A DNA stretch of 64,000 bases from Streptomyces sp. Alt3 (GTDB lineage Bacteria; Actinomycetota; Actinomycetes; Streptomycetales; Streptomycetaceae), in contig NZ_CP120983.1 of the NCBI RefSeq assembly GCF_030719215.1, forward strand, positions 5,332,001-5,396,000, in the 5' to 3' direction. The notes under the pieces were generated by a model that did not search any database, was not told the DNA's origin, and saw only the letters and a program-made list of their open reading frames with translations. Of the stretch, positions 16,613 through 25,003 are shown piece by piece (the stretch's first letter is position 1; each line of letters starts with the position of its first letter). Both the position numbers and the translations under genes were made by a program.

Positions 16613-18853
16613 ATGTCCACCACGCCGAACACGGCCGTCCTCGAAGGCGTCCTGGAGCGCATCACCTACGCCAACGAGGAGAACGGGTACACCGTCGCCC
16701 GCGTCGACACCGGCCGTGGTGCGGGCGATCTGCTCACCGTCGTCGGTTCGCTGCTCGGGGCGCAGCCCGGCGAGTCGCTGCGCATGGAGGGCCGTTGGGG
16801 GTCCCATCCGCAGTTCGGCAAGCAGTTCACCGTCGAGAACTACACGACGATCCTTCCCGCCACGATCCAGGGCATCCGCCGCTACCTCGGCTCCGGCCTG
16901 ATCAAGGGCATCGGGCCGGTCATGGCCGACCGCATCACCACCCACTTCGGCGTCGACACCCTCGACATCATCGAGCAGCAGCCGAAGAGGCTCGTGGAGG
17001 TGCCCGGCCTCGGTCCGAAGCGGACGAAGATGATCGCCGCGGCCTGGGAGGAACAGAAGGCGATCAAGGAGGTCATGGTCTTCCTCCAGACCGTGGGCGT
17101 CTCCACCTCGATCGCCGTCCGCATCTACAAGAAGTACGAGGACGCCTCGATCTCCGTCGTGAAGAACCAGCCCTACCGGCTGGCCGCCGACGTCTGGGGC
17201 ATCGGATTCCTCACCGCCGACCGCATCGCCCAGGCCGTGGGCATCCCGCACGACAGCCCCGAGCGGGTCAAGGCCGGGCTCCAGTACGCCCTTTCCCAGT
17301 CCACCGACCAGGGGCACTGCTTCCTGCCCGAGGAGCGGCTGATCGCCGACGGGGTGAAGCTGCTCCAGGTCGACACAGGGCTGGTCATCGACTGCCTGGC
17401 CGAGCTCGCCGAGGATCCCGAAGGCGTCGTACGGGAGAAGGTGCCGGGCCCCGAGGACGGACAGCCCGTCACCGCCGTGTACCTGGTGCCCTTCCACCGC
17501 GCCGAGATCTCCCTGGCCGCCCAGGTCCAGCGCCTGCTGCGTACCCCGGAGGACCGGATGCCCGGCTTCCAGGACGTCGACTGGGAGAAGGCGCTGGCCT
17601 GGCTCGCGCGGCGTACCGGGGCGACGCTGGCCCCCGAGCAGGAGGCGGCCGTCCGGCTCGCGCTCAGCAGGAAGGTCGCCGTCCTCACCGGCGGACCCGG
17701 CTGCGGGAAGTCGTTCACCGTCCGCTCCGTGGTCGAGCTGGCCCGTGCCCGGAACGCCAAGGTCGTGCTGGCCGCTCCCACCGGGCGGGCGGCGAAGCGC
17801 CTCTCGGAGCTGACCGGCGCCGAGGCGTCCACCGTGCACCGGCTGCTGGAGCTGAAGCCCGGCGGGGACGCGGCGTACGACCGCGAACGGCCGCTGGACG
17901 CCGACCTGGTCGTCGTCGACGAGGCGTCGATGCTCGATCTGCTGCTCGCCAACAAGCTCGTCAAGGCCGTGGCACCCGGTGCCCATCTCCTTCTGGTCGG
18001 CGATGTGGACCAGTTGCCCTCGGTCGGCGCGGGGGAGGTGCTGCGCGATCTGCTGGCCGAGGGCGGCCCCGTCCCCGCGGTCCGGCTGACCACCATCTTC
18101 CGGCAGGCCCAGAAGTCCGGCGTCGTCACCAACGCCCACCGCATCAACTCCGGGGTGCCGCCGCTGACCCAGGGGCTGGACGACTTCTTCCTGTTCGTCG
18201 AGGACGAGACGGAGGACGCCGGGGTGCTGGCCGTCGATGTCGCCGCCCGCCGCATCCCCGCCAAGTTCGGCCTGAATCCACGCCGTGACGTGCAGGTCCT
18301 CGCCCCGATGCACCGCGGCCCGGCAGGCGCCGGCCATCTCAACGGGCTGCTCCAGCAGGCCATCACCCCCGGCCGCCCGGGTCTGCCCGAGAAACGGTTC
18401 GGAGGCCGGGTCTTCCGGGTAGGCGACAAGGTGACACAGATCAGAAACAACTATGACAAAGGGGAGAACGGGGTCTTCAACGGCACGGTCGGTGTCGTGA
18501 CAGCACTCGACGTGGACGAGCAGAGGCTGACCGTCCTCACGGACGAGGAGGAGGAGATCGCGTACGACTTCGACGAGCTGGACGAACTGGCCCACGCCTA
18601 CGCGATGACCATCCACCGCTCGCAGGGCAGCGAGTACCCGGCGGTCGTCATCCCGGTCACCACCAGCGCCTGGATGATGCTCCAGCGGAACCTGCTGTAC
18701 ACCGCCGTGACCAGGGCCAAGAGGCTGGTCGTGCTGGTCGGCTCGCGCAAGGCCATCGGCCAGGCGGTCCGCACCGTTTCCGCAGGCAGGCGCTGTACGG
18801 CACTGGATTTCCGGCTCAGCGGCGGTACGGCGGAAGACTTCCCGAAAAAATGA
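16613..18853 (+). CDS. recD2: ATP-dependent RecD-like DNA helicase (RecD2)
   Basis: 746-aa SF1B 5'-3' helicase used in DNA repair and replication-fork maintenance outside RecBCD. The N-terminal OB-like region (LEGVLERITYANEENGYTVA) and the helix-hairpin-helix part (GLIKGIGPVMADRI, VPGLGPKRTKMI) distinguish RecD2 from RecD. Motif I GGPGCGKSFT lies near 358-367, motif II VVDEASMLDL near 432, and the C-terminal UvrD-like motif AYAMTIHRSQGSEYPAVV near 662. Actinobacteria use AdnAB rather than RecBCD, consistent with a stand-alone RecD2. ATG 16613 gives the expected N terminus. Confidence 0.95.
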   Translation: MSTTPNTAVLEGVLERITYANEENGYTVARVDTGRGAGDLLTVVGSLLGAQPGESLRMEGRWGSHPQFGKQFTVENYTTILPATIQGIRRYLGSGLIKGIGPVMADRITTHFGVDTLDIIEQQPKRLVEVPGLGPKRTKMIAAAWEEQKAIKEVMVFLQTVGVSTSIAVRIYKKYEDASISVVKNQPYRLAADVWGIGFLTADRIAQAVGIPHDSPERVKAGLQYALSQSTDQGHCFLPEERLIADGVKLLQVDTGLVIDCLAELAEDPEGVVREKVPGPEDGQPVTAVYLVPFHRAEISLAAQVQRLLRTPEDRMPGFQDVDWEKALAWLARRTGATLAPEQEAAVRLALSRKVAVLTGGPGCGKSFTVRSVVELARARNAKVVLAAPTGRAAKRLSELTGAEASTVHRLLELKPGGDAAYDRERPLDADLVVVDEASMLDLLLANKLVKAVAPGAHLLLVGDVDQLPSVGAGEVLRDLLAEGGPVPAVRLTTIFRQAQKSGVVTNAHRINSGVPPLTQGLDDFFLFVEDETEDAGVLAVDVAARRIPAKFGLNPRRDVQVLAPMHRGPAGAGHLNGLLQQAITPGRPGLPEKRFGGRVFRVGDKVTQIRNNYDKGENGVFNGTVGVVTALDVDEQRLTVLTDEEEEIAYDFDELDELAHAYAMTIHRSQGSEYPAVVIPVTTSAWMMLQRNLLYTAVTRAKRLVVLVGSRKAIGQAVRTVSAGRRCTALDFRLSGGTAEDFPKK

Positions 18854-18922
18854 TCGATCAAAACGGTGGGAAACATCACTGAGCTCTTCCGGAACCGCGG
18901 TCAAGGGGGCAGGATGAGAAAG

Positions 18923-18951
18923 TTGACGGCACTCAGTGCCGTGGGTAGGTC
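18923..18951 (+). promoter_or_regulatory. Putative SigA/HrdB-type promoter of citrate synthase
   Basis: TTGACG (18923-18928) and TAGGTC (18946-18951) are separated by 17 bp, roughly 100 bp upstream of the GTG of the citrate synthase gene. A small palindrome, CGGCAC-TCA-GTGCCG, lies within the spacer and could be a regulator site. Confidence 0.4.
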
Positions 18952-19050
18952 CAATGGACGACCCCGAGTGCACTCTCCTGAGCCAAATGGGGGAGGGTGG
19001 AGACAGTCAGGGCACCTCGAAGAAGAGGCACTACGTCGGTGAGGGATGAC

Positions 19051-20349
19051 GTGAGCGAGCACACCAAGAACGCTGTAGTACTGCGGTACGGCGATGACGA
19101 GTACACCTACCCGGTGATCGACAGCACCGTCGGCGACCAGGGCTTCGACATCGGGAAGCTCCGGGCCAACACTGGCCTGGTCACGCTGGACAGCGGATAC
19201 GGCAACACGGCCGCGTATAAATCCGCCATCACCTACCTCGACGGCGAGCAGGGCATCCTGCGTTACCGCGGCTACCCGATCGAGCAGCTCGCCGAGAGCT
19301 CGACGTTCCTCGAGGTCGCCTACACGCTGATCAACGGCGACCTTCCCAAGGTCGACGAGCTGTCGGCCTTCAAGAACGAGATCACCCAGCACACGCTGCT
19401 GCACGAGGACGTCAAGCGTTTCTTCGACGGCTTCCCGCGCGACGCCCACCCGATGGCGATGCTGTCCTCGGTCGTCAGCGCGCTGTCCACGTTCTACCAG
19501 GACAGCCACAACCCGTTCGACGAGGAACAGCGTCACCTCTCGACGATCCGGCTGCTGGCCAAGCTCCCGACGATCGCGGCGTACGCGTACAAGAAGTCGA
19601 TCGGTCACCCGTTCGTCTACCCGCGCAACGACCTCGGTTACGTCGAGAACTTCCTGCGCATGACCTTCTCCGTCCCGGCCCAGGAGTACGTGCCGGACCC
19701 GGTCGTCGTCTCCGCGCTGGAGAAGCTGCTCATCCTGCACGCGGACCACGAGCAGAACTGCTCGACTTCCACCGTGCGTCTGGTCGGCTCCTCGCAGGCC
19801 AACATGTTCGCGTCGATCTCCGCCGGCATCTCCGCCCTGTGGGGACCGCTGCACGGTGGCGCCAACCAGTCGGTCCTGGAGATGCTCGAGGGCATCCAGG
19901 CCAACGGCGGCGACGTCGACTCCTTCATCCAGAAGGTGAAGAACAAGGAGGACGGCGTCCGCCTGATGGGCTTCGGCCACCGGGTGTACAAGTCGTTCGA
20001 CCCGCGCGCCAAGATCATCAAGGCTGCCGCGCACGACGTGCTGTCCTCGCTCGGCAAGTCCGACGAGCTGCTCGACATCGCGCTCAAGCTGGAGGAGCAC
20101 GCGCTCTCCGACGAGTACTTCGTCTCGCGCAACCTCTACCCCAACGTGGACTTCTACACGGGCCTGATCTACCGCGCCATGGGCTTCCCGACCGAGATGT
20201 TCACCGTGCTGTTCGCGCTCGGCCGCCTCCCCGGCTGGATCGCCCAGTGGCACGAGATGATCAAGGAGCCGGGATCCCGCATCGGCCGCCCGCGCCAGAT
20301 CTACACCGGCGAGGTCCTGCGCGACTTCGTCCCGGTCGAGGGCCGCTGA
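19051..20349 (+). CDS. gltA: Citrate synthase (type II, hexameric class)
   Basis: 432-aa citrate synthase that condenses oxaloacetate and acetyl-CoA, the first step of the TCA cycle. The catalytic histidine motifs are visible in WGPLHGGANQ and MGFGHRVYK, with the family-typical NCSTSTVRLVGSSQANMFAS between them. The N-terminal beta-rich stretch VVLRYGDDEYTYPVIDSTVG marks the GltA class and matches Streptomyces GltA closely. GTG 19051 has GAGGG five bases upstream; an earlier in-frame GTG at 19039 is possible. Monocistronic, followed by a hairpin. Confidence 0.96.
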   Translation: MSEHTKNAVVLRYGDDEYTYPVIDSTVGDQGFDIGKLRANTGLVTLDSGYGNTAAYKSAITYLDGEQGILRYRGYPIEQLAESSTFLEVAYTLINGDLPKVDELSAFKNEITQHTLLHEDVKRFFDGFPRDAHPMAMLSSVVSALSTFYQDSHNPFDEEQRHLSTIRLLAKLPTIAAYAYKKSIGHPFVYPRNDLGYVENFLRMTFSVPAQEYVPDPVVVSALEKLLILHADHEQNCSTSTVRLVGSSQANMFASISAGISALWGPLHGGANQSVLEMLEGIQANGGDVDSFIQKVKNKEDGVRLMGFGHRVYKSFDPRAKIIKAAAHDVLSSLGKSDELLDIALKLEEHALSDEYFVSRNLYPNVDFYTGLIYRAMGFPTEMFTVLFALGRLPGWIAQWHEMIKEPGSRIGRPRQIYTGEVLRDFVPVEGR

Positions 20350-20373
20350 AGCCTTTAGGGCAGCTGCTCCAAC

Positions 20374-20391
20374 CCGGCCGCTCACGGCCGG
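20374..20391 (+). terminator. Putative terminator after gltA
   Basis: CCGGCCG and CGGCCGG form a perfect 7-bp stem around a CTCA loop, 25 bp after the gltA stop. There is no T-run. Confidence 0.5.
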
Positions 20392-20868
20392 CATCCTTCG
20401 CCCCGCGTACCGCGCTCGCACACTTCGGAGCGCGGTGTCCGGGGCGATTCGGCGTTCAGGGGTTTGTCCGGTGCCGTTGTGGTGGCCATTCGGCCGGCCT
20501 GTGGCACAAGCGAGAAACGCCCCGCCGCCGATCCCCCCACGGGTCGACGGACAGGGCGCTTCCCATATCCCGGAGCGGATTCCCCCCACGGGATCCGGCC
20601 GGGCGTCTGCAGGGAGCCTGAACTCCCGTTGTTGTGCGGTGGTGCCTATTCAGTTCGGTCCTGCTGTGCGGGCCGCCGGGGTACGTACGGACAGGAGGGC
20701 CGCTCAAAGCTCCCCGGTGCACGTGCCCCGGCCAACACTTGCCAGGAGCGTCCCCCAAGACACTCCATCGGACGTCCCCCAAGACATCCTTGGCATCGCA
20801 CTCTTAGACTCACCAACCCATCAGATGGTTACCCTCGAATCGGTGTGATCTAAGTCTCTTTGTGGAAA
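20392..20868. other. Gene-free convergent intergenic region
   Basis: About 480 bp between the ends of gltA and copA. It contains short repeats of GTCCCCCAAGACA (near 20749-20785) but no ORF with convincing codon bias or ribosome-binding site, and no recognised RNA. Confidence 0.4.
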
Positions 20869-23370
20869 TCATGTGAAGGAGCGCAACCTCAGGCTGTTCG
20901 TCACGACGAAGACCGACGAGAACGCCATTGCCGCACCCGCGATCATGGGGCTGAGCAGCCCGAACGCAGCGAGAGGCAGTGCGGCCACGTTGTAGCCGAA
21001 AGCCCAGAAGAGGTTGCTTCTGATGGTGGACAGAGTACGCCTCGACAGCCGGATGGCGGCAGGGGCCACCTTGAGATCTCCACGCACCAGCGTGAGGTCG
21101 CCCGCCTCGATCGCCGCGTCCGTGCCGGTGCCCATCGACAGGCCGAGATCGGCCACGGCGAGTGCGGCAGCGTCGTTGACGCCGTCGCCGACCATCGCGA
21201 CGGACCGGCCCTCGCCCTGGAGACGCCGCACGACCTGCGCCTTCTCCTCCGGGAGCACCTCCGCGTGAACCGTGTCGATGCCGACCGCGCGGGCCACGGC
21301 GTCTGCCGAGGCCCGGTTGTCGCCGGTCAGCAGGATCGGGTCCAGGCCCAGTGCCCGGAGCTCCGCGACGGCCTCCGCGCTGGTCTCCTTCACGGTGTCG
21401 GCCACCTCCAGGATCCCCCTCGCCTCGCCGTCCCAGGCCACGGCGACCGTCGTGCTCCCCCGGCCCGCCGCCTGCGCCATGGCGCCCGTCAGTGACGGCG
21501 GGAGGGTGATCCCGGCTTCGGCGAGGAGCTTCGCCCGGCCGGCCAGCACGACGTGCCCCTCGACAGTGCCGCGCACCCCGAGACCGGGGACGTCGGTGAA
21601 GTCCGCCGGTGCGCGGAACGCCGCGCCCGTGCGGTCGGCTGCACCCGCGGCCACCGCGCGGGCCACCGGATGCCCGGAGGCGTGCTCAAGGGAGCCCGCG
21701 AGGCGGAGCAGGTCGGCCTCGGCGGTCCCGTGAGCGGTGTGGACGCGCCCGAGAGTCATGCGGCCGGTGGTGACCGTCCCGGTCTTGTCCAGGACGACCG
21801 TGTCGATCCTCCGTGCGGTCTCCAGGACCTCGGGGCCCTTGATGAGGATGCCGAGCTGCGCGCCCCGTCCCGTGCCGGCCATGAGGGCCGTGGGCGTGGC
21901 GAGCCCCAGGGCGCAGGGGCAGGCGATGATCAGCACGGCCACGGCGGCGGTGAACGAGGCGGTGATGTCGTCGGTGGCGAGCAGCTGGGCGACCAGCGTC
22001 ACCAAAGCGATCAGCAGCACCACGGGGACGAAGACCGCGGAGATCCGGTCCGCCAGGCGCTGGGCGGCGGCCTTGCCGCTCTGCGCGTCCTCGACGAGCC
22101 TGGCCATCCGGGCCAGCTGGGTGTCCGCGCCGACCCGGGTGGCCTCGACTACCAGCCGTCCGGACACGTTCAGGGTGGCGCCGGTGACGGAGTCGCCCGG
22201 AGCGACGTCCACCGGAAGGGACTCCCCGGTGAGCATGGAGGCGTCGACGGCCGAGGAGCCCTCGACGACGGTGCCGTCCGTGGCGATCTTCTCGCCGGGC
22301 CGTACGACGAACCGGTCGCCGGCCAGGAGCCGGTCGACGGCGACGCGTATTTCGGTGACCCCCTGCTCCGGCCCCGTGTCCGGAACCAGGACCGTGACAT
22401 CCTTCGCCCCGAGACGGAGCAGGGCGCGCAGGGCGGAACCTGCCTTCCGCTTGGACCGTGCCTCCAGGTAGCGGCCCAGCAGGATGAAGCCGACGACTCC
22501 GGCCGCGACCTCCAGGTAGATGGTGGAGGAGGGGTCGGACCCGGAAACGGTGATCTCGAACCCGTGGCGCATCTCCGGCATGCCCGCCGTGCCGAGGAAC
22601 AGGGCCCAGAGCGACCAGCCGAAGGCGGCGAGCGTGCCGATCGACACCAGGGTGTCCATGGTCGCGGCACCGTGCCGCAGGTTCGTCCAGGCGGCGCGGT
22701 GGAAGGGCAGCCCGCCCCAGACGACGACGGGGGCCGCGAGGGTGAGGGAGAGCCACTGCCAGTTGTCGAACTGGAGGGTGGGGACCATGGCCATCAGGAC
22801 CACCGGCACGGCCAGCACCGCCGAGACCTGGAGGCGGTGCCGGAGCGCGGCGAGGGCTTCGTCGGCCCGGCGCTCGGCGGCCTCGACGGGGTCGTCACCC
22901 CTGGGCCCGCCGCCCTCGCGGAAAGGTGGGGGCTCGTGCCCGGCGGGGTCGCGGATGGTGCCGGGTTCGTGCTGGGCGGGGTCGCGGGGGGAACTGGTGA
23001 CGAGCCCGGCGGCGGCATGAGTGGTGCCGGTCACGAGCCCGGCCGCGGCGGCTTCGCCTGCCGGTGGGGTGCGCGGTGGCGTTTGCGCCTCGGACGTCGG
23101 TTGCTGTCGCGCGGGGGCGGGGCGGACGACGGGCTGTGCGGTGTACCCGGTCTTCTCGACCGTGGCGACGAGGTCGTCGAGCGTGGTGCCCGCGCCGTAG
23201 GAGACGCGGGCCTTCTCGGTCGCGTAGTTGACGGTGGCGGTCACCCCGTCCATCCGGTTGAGCTTCTTCTCGACGCGGGCCGCGCACGAGGCGCAGGTCA
23301 TCCCGCCGATCGTCAGTTCGGCGTCGGAGGTTTCGGCCACCGGGGTCTCGGCTGCCGTGGTGCTGGCCAT
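20869..23370 (-). CDS. copA: Copper-translocating P1B-type ATPase
   Basis: 833-aa heavy-metal exporter. The N-terminal metal-binding (HMA) domain has GMTCASCA at about residues 25-32. A Pro/Gly-rich linker follows, containing a repeated RDPA-HEP element. The membrane metal site is CPCALGLATP, the phosphorylation site DKTGTVTTG, and the later ATP-binding motifs are SGHPVARAV and GDGVNDAAAL. The C-terminal transmembrane helices end in NSLRLRSFT. ATG 23370 has AGGAG nine bases upstream. It is 247 bp downstream of copZ on the same strand and probably shares the CsoR-type promoter. The CPC site and context indicate Cu(I) export. Confidence 0.95.
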   Translation of the reverse strand: MASTTAAETPVAETSDAELTIGGMTCASCAARVEKKLNRMDGVTATVNYATEKARVSYGAGTTLDDLVATVEKTGYTAQPVVRPAPARQQPTSEAQTPPRTPPAGEAAAAGLVTGTTHAAAGLVTSSPRDPAQHEPGTIRDPAGHEPPPFREGGGPRGDDPVEAAERRADEALAALRHRLQVSAVLAVPVVLMAMVPTLQFDNWQWLSLTLAAPVVVWGGLPFHRAAWTNLRHGAATMDTLVSIGTLAAFGWSLWALFLGTAGMPEMRHGFEITVSGSDPSSTIYLEVAAGVVGFILLGRYLEARSKRKAGSALRALLRLGAKDVTVLVPDTGPEQGVTEIRVAVDRLLAGDRFVVRPGEKIATDGTVVEGSSAVDASMLTGESLPVDVAPGDSVTGATLNVSGRLVVEATRVGADTQLARMARLVEDAQSGKAAAQRLADRISAVFVPVVLLIALVTLVAQLLATDDITASFTAAVAVLIIACPCALGLATPTALMAGTGRGAQLGILIKGPEVLETARRIDTVVLDKTGTVTTGRMTLGRVHTAHGTAEADLLRLAGSLEHASGHPVARAVAAGAADRTGAAFRAPADFTDVPGLGVRGTVEGHVVLAGRAKLLAEAGITLPPSLTGAMAQAAGRGSTTVAVAWDGEARGILEVADTVKETSAEAVAELRALGLDPILLTGDNRASADAVARAVGIDTVHAEVLPEEKAQVVRRLQGEGRSVAMVGDGVNDAAALAVADLGLSMGTGTDAAIEAGDLTLVRGDLKVAPAAIRLSRRTLSTIRSNLFWAFGYNVAALPLAAFGLLSPMIAGAAMAFSSVFVVTNSLRLRSFT

Positions 23371-23617
23371 GTGTGCGGACTCCTGGGTCGAACAGTCGGG
23401 CCGTTTCCCCACCAGTATCTGCTTCCTGGTGGCGGAACCGGCCCGAGGGCAGGCGCTGGGCGGTGCGAGCCGAGCGTGGCTCCCGCAGCGGCGGCGCGTG
23501 GTGACGCCCCGTGCCGGAGTGCGGGCTCCCGCATTGCCGCGCTCCCGTGTCGGCGCACGCGCTCCGATGGCGCGTGCCCGGCAGGCCGTGCGCCGGCGGG
23601 CGGGAGAGGGGCCCGTC

Positions 23618-23923
23618 TCAGACGCGGCCCACGAGCTCGTAGCCCGCCTCGTCGACGGCGGCGCGTACGGCCTCGTCGGTCAGGGCTGCCGCGGAGGCCA
23701 CGGTCACCCGGCCGGTGGCCGCCTCCGCCTTCACCGAGGTCACCCCCTCCAGTCCGGAGATCTCCTCGGAGACCGCTCCCTCGCAGTGACCACAGGTCAT
23801 GCCCTTGACCTCGTACACCGCGGTGACGCCCTCCGTCCGGGCGTCGGCCGCCCCTTCGCCGCAGGAGCCGGTGGACGAGCAGCAGGAACCGGAGGTCCGG
23901 GGCGTGTCTGTCTCGGTGGTCAT
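23618..23923 (-). CDS. copZ: Copper chaperone CopZ-like, heavy-metal-associated domain
   Basis: 101-aa cytosolic metal carrier. The C-terminal ferredoxin-like HMA domain carries the MTCGHCEG metal site (MxCxxC) near residue 41. The first 30 residues are unusual: a short Ser/Cys-rich tail (SCCSSTGSCG) that could bind extra copper. ATG 23923 has AGGAG upstream. A CsoR-type palindrome and a TATAAT -10 box lie about 90 bp upstream, so copper should derepress copZ and then copA. Confidence 0.9.
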   Translation of the reverse strand: MTTETDTPRTSGSCCSSTGSCGEGAADARTEGVTAVYEVKGMTCGHCEGAVSEEISGLEGVTSVKAEAATGRVTVASAAALTDEAVRAAVDEAGYELVGRV

Positions 23924-24011
23924 GGCGTTCTCCTCTTCGCAGGCACACATCGTGTGACGGATGGGGCGCGAGGGCGCACCGGAAGGCCCGGTGAGCCTGC
24001 CCGCACCCCAA

Positions 24012-24031
24012 ATTATACCCCTAGGGGGTAT
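24012..24031 (-). promoter_or_regulatory. CsoR-type copper operator and -10 box of copZ-copA
   Basis: ATACCCC-TAG-GGGGTAT (24015-24031) is a 7-bp perfect inverted repeat matching the established CsoR motif. On the minus strand it runs directly into TATAAT (complement of 24012-24017), so bound CsoR would block the -10. The palindrome overlaps the last codons of the upstream tetR-type gene. No csoR gene lies in the window. Confidence 0.75.
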
Positions 24032-24845
24032 CGATGTTCCGTCCGGTCGCCCTGCCGGGTGTGTCGCACACCAGGGGCTCCAGGTAGCGGTACATCACGG
24101 TCTTCAACTCCTCCGTGTACGCCTCCCGTTCGGCATCCTCGTGCGACATGATCAGGTCGAGTCCGGCCTTGAAGAGGACGAAGGACATCTCGGCGGTGCG
24201 GGCGACCTGGTCGGGGGGAAGATCCGGCAGATAGGCGGCCAGGAGTGCTTCCGTCCTGGTGAGCATGGTGGCGTGCAGGGCGTCGTGCTCCCGGGAGATC
24301 ACGCCCGGGATCTCGGAGCCGTGGGTGAGCACCGCGAAGGCCGGGTTCTCGCAGTTGAAGGCGATCAGCGGGTCGAGGACCGTGTCCAGCAGCCTGTCGA
24401 GCGGCAGCTCGATGCGGCTGATGACGAACGCGGCGCCGTACGTCTCCCGCCAGCGGTGCATGAGCTGTTCGCCCAGCTCGATGGCGATGGCTTCCTTGTT
24501 GGGGAAGAACTGGTAGAGCGTGCCGGGTGAGACGCCCGCCTCGCGGGCGATGGCGTTGGTGCTGGCGCCGTTGTATCCGCTGGCGGAGAAGACGTCGGCG
24601 GCTGCTTCGAGCAGCTGGGCGATGCGGGCCTCGCCGCGCGCCTGGCGACGGCGTGGCCGGCCGGTCGCGCCGCCCGGCCCGGCTTCGGCTCCGGCTTTGG
24701 TCCCGGTGTCGGCTCCTGCGTCCGGCCCGTGTCCGGCTCTGGTGCCGGTCCCCGCGCCCGGCCCGTCGCCTGCTCTGCCGCCGGGCTTGCCGGGCCCGCC
24801 GCTCGGTTCGGGTGTGGCGGTTTCTTCCGCTCTGGCCTCCGGCAC
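24021..24845 (-). CDS. TetR-family transcriptional repressor
   Basis: 274-aa TetR regulator. An unusual low-complexity N-terminal tail of about 60 residues (Gly, Pro, Ala, Thr) precedes the helix-turn-helix (RIAQLLEAAADVFSASGYNG, then NAIAREAGVSPGTLYQFFPN). An all-helical ligand domain follows. GTG 24845 is chosen by position and a GGGG seven bases upstream; a longer frame exists but would cover the operators. Divergent from an MMPL transporter, with two matching 22-bp operators between, so it probably represses that exporter and itself. Its 3' end overlaps the CsoR box of the copper genes. Confidence 0.9.
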   Translation of the reverse strand: MPEARAEETATPEPSGGPGKPGGRAGDGPGAGTGTRAGHGPDAGADTGTKAGAEAGPGGATGRPRRRQARGEARIAQLLEAAADVFSASGYNGASTNAIAREAGVSPGTLYQFFPNKEAIAIELGEQLMHRWRETYGAAFVISRIELPLDRLLDTVLDPLIAFNCENPAFAVLTHGSEIPGVISREHDALHATMLTRTEALLAAYLPDLPPDQVARTAEMSFVLFKAGLDLIMSHEDAEREAYTEELKTVMYRYLEPLVCDTPGRATGRNIDTP

Positions 24846-24873
24846 GGTCGATCCCCAGCTCTCAAGACGCGGT

Positions 24874-24934
24874 TGACAAACACGAGTGGTCACTCGCATT
24901 CTGATGAAACACGAGCGAGGACTCGTGTTTGTCA
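24874..24934. promoter_or_regulatory. Divergent tetR/MMPL operator region with two 22-bp palindromes
   Basis: Two 22-bp sites align without gaps as AACACGAG-N5-ACTCGYRTT: 24879-24900 and 24908-24929, 29 bp centre to centre. The whole block is also mirrored: TGACAAACACGAGT (24874-24887) is repeated inverted at 24921-24934. This puts a -35-like TTGACA on the plus strand (24873-24878) and CTGACA on the minus strand (complement of 24930-24935). A -10 is not clear in either direction. Confidence 0.7.
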
Positions 24935-25003
24935 GTGTACGGGGCAATGGCTGACCCATGCTGCCCTGCGCAGCCCGGGTCCCGGTGAAGGGGACACCGC
25001 ACC

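Noticed and set aside
15971..18973. 1000-codon open frame on the minus strand opposite recD2
   Set aside because: No domain; the helicase on the plus strand explains the openness. Only the short block at 15786-16028, in another frame, keeps interest.
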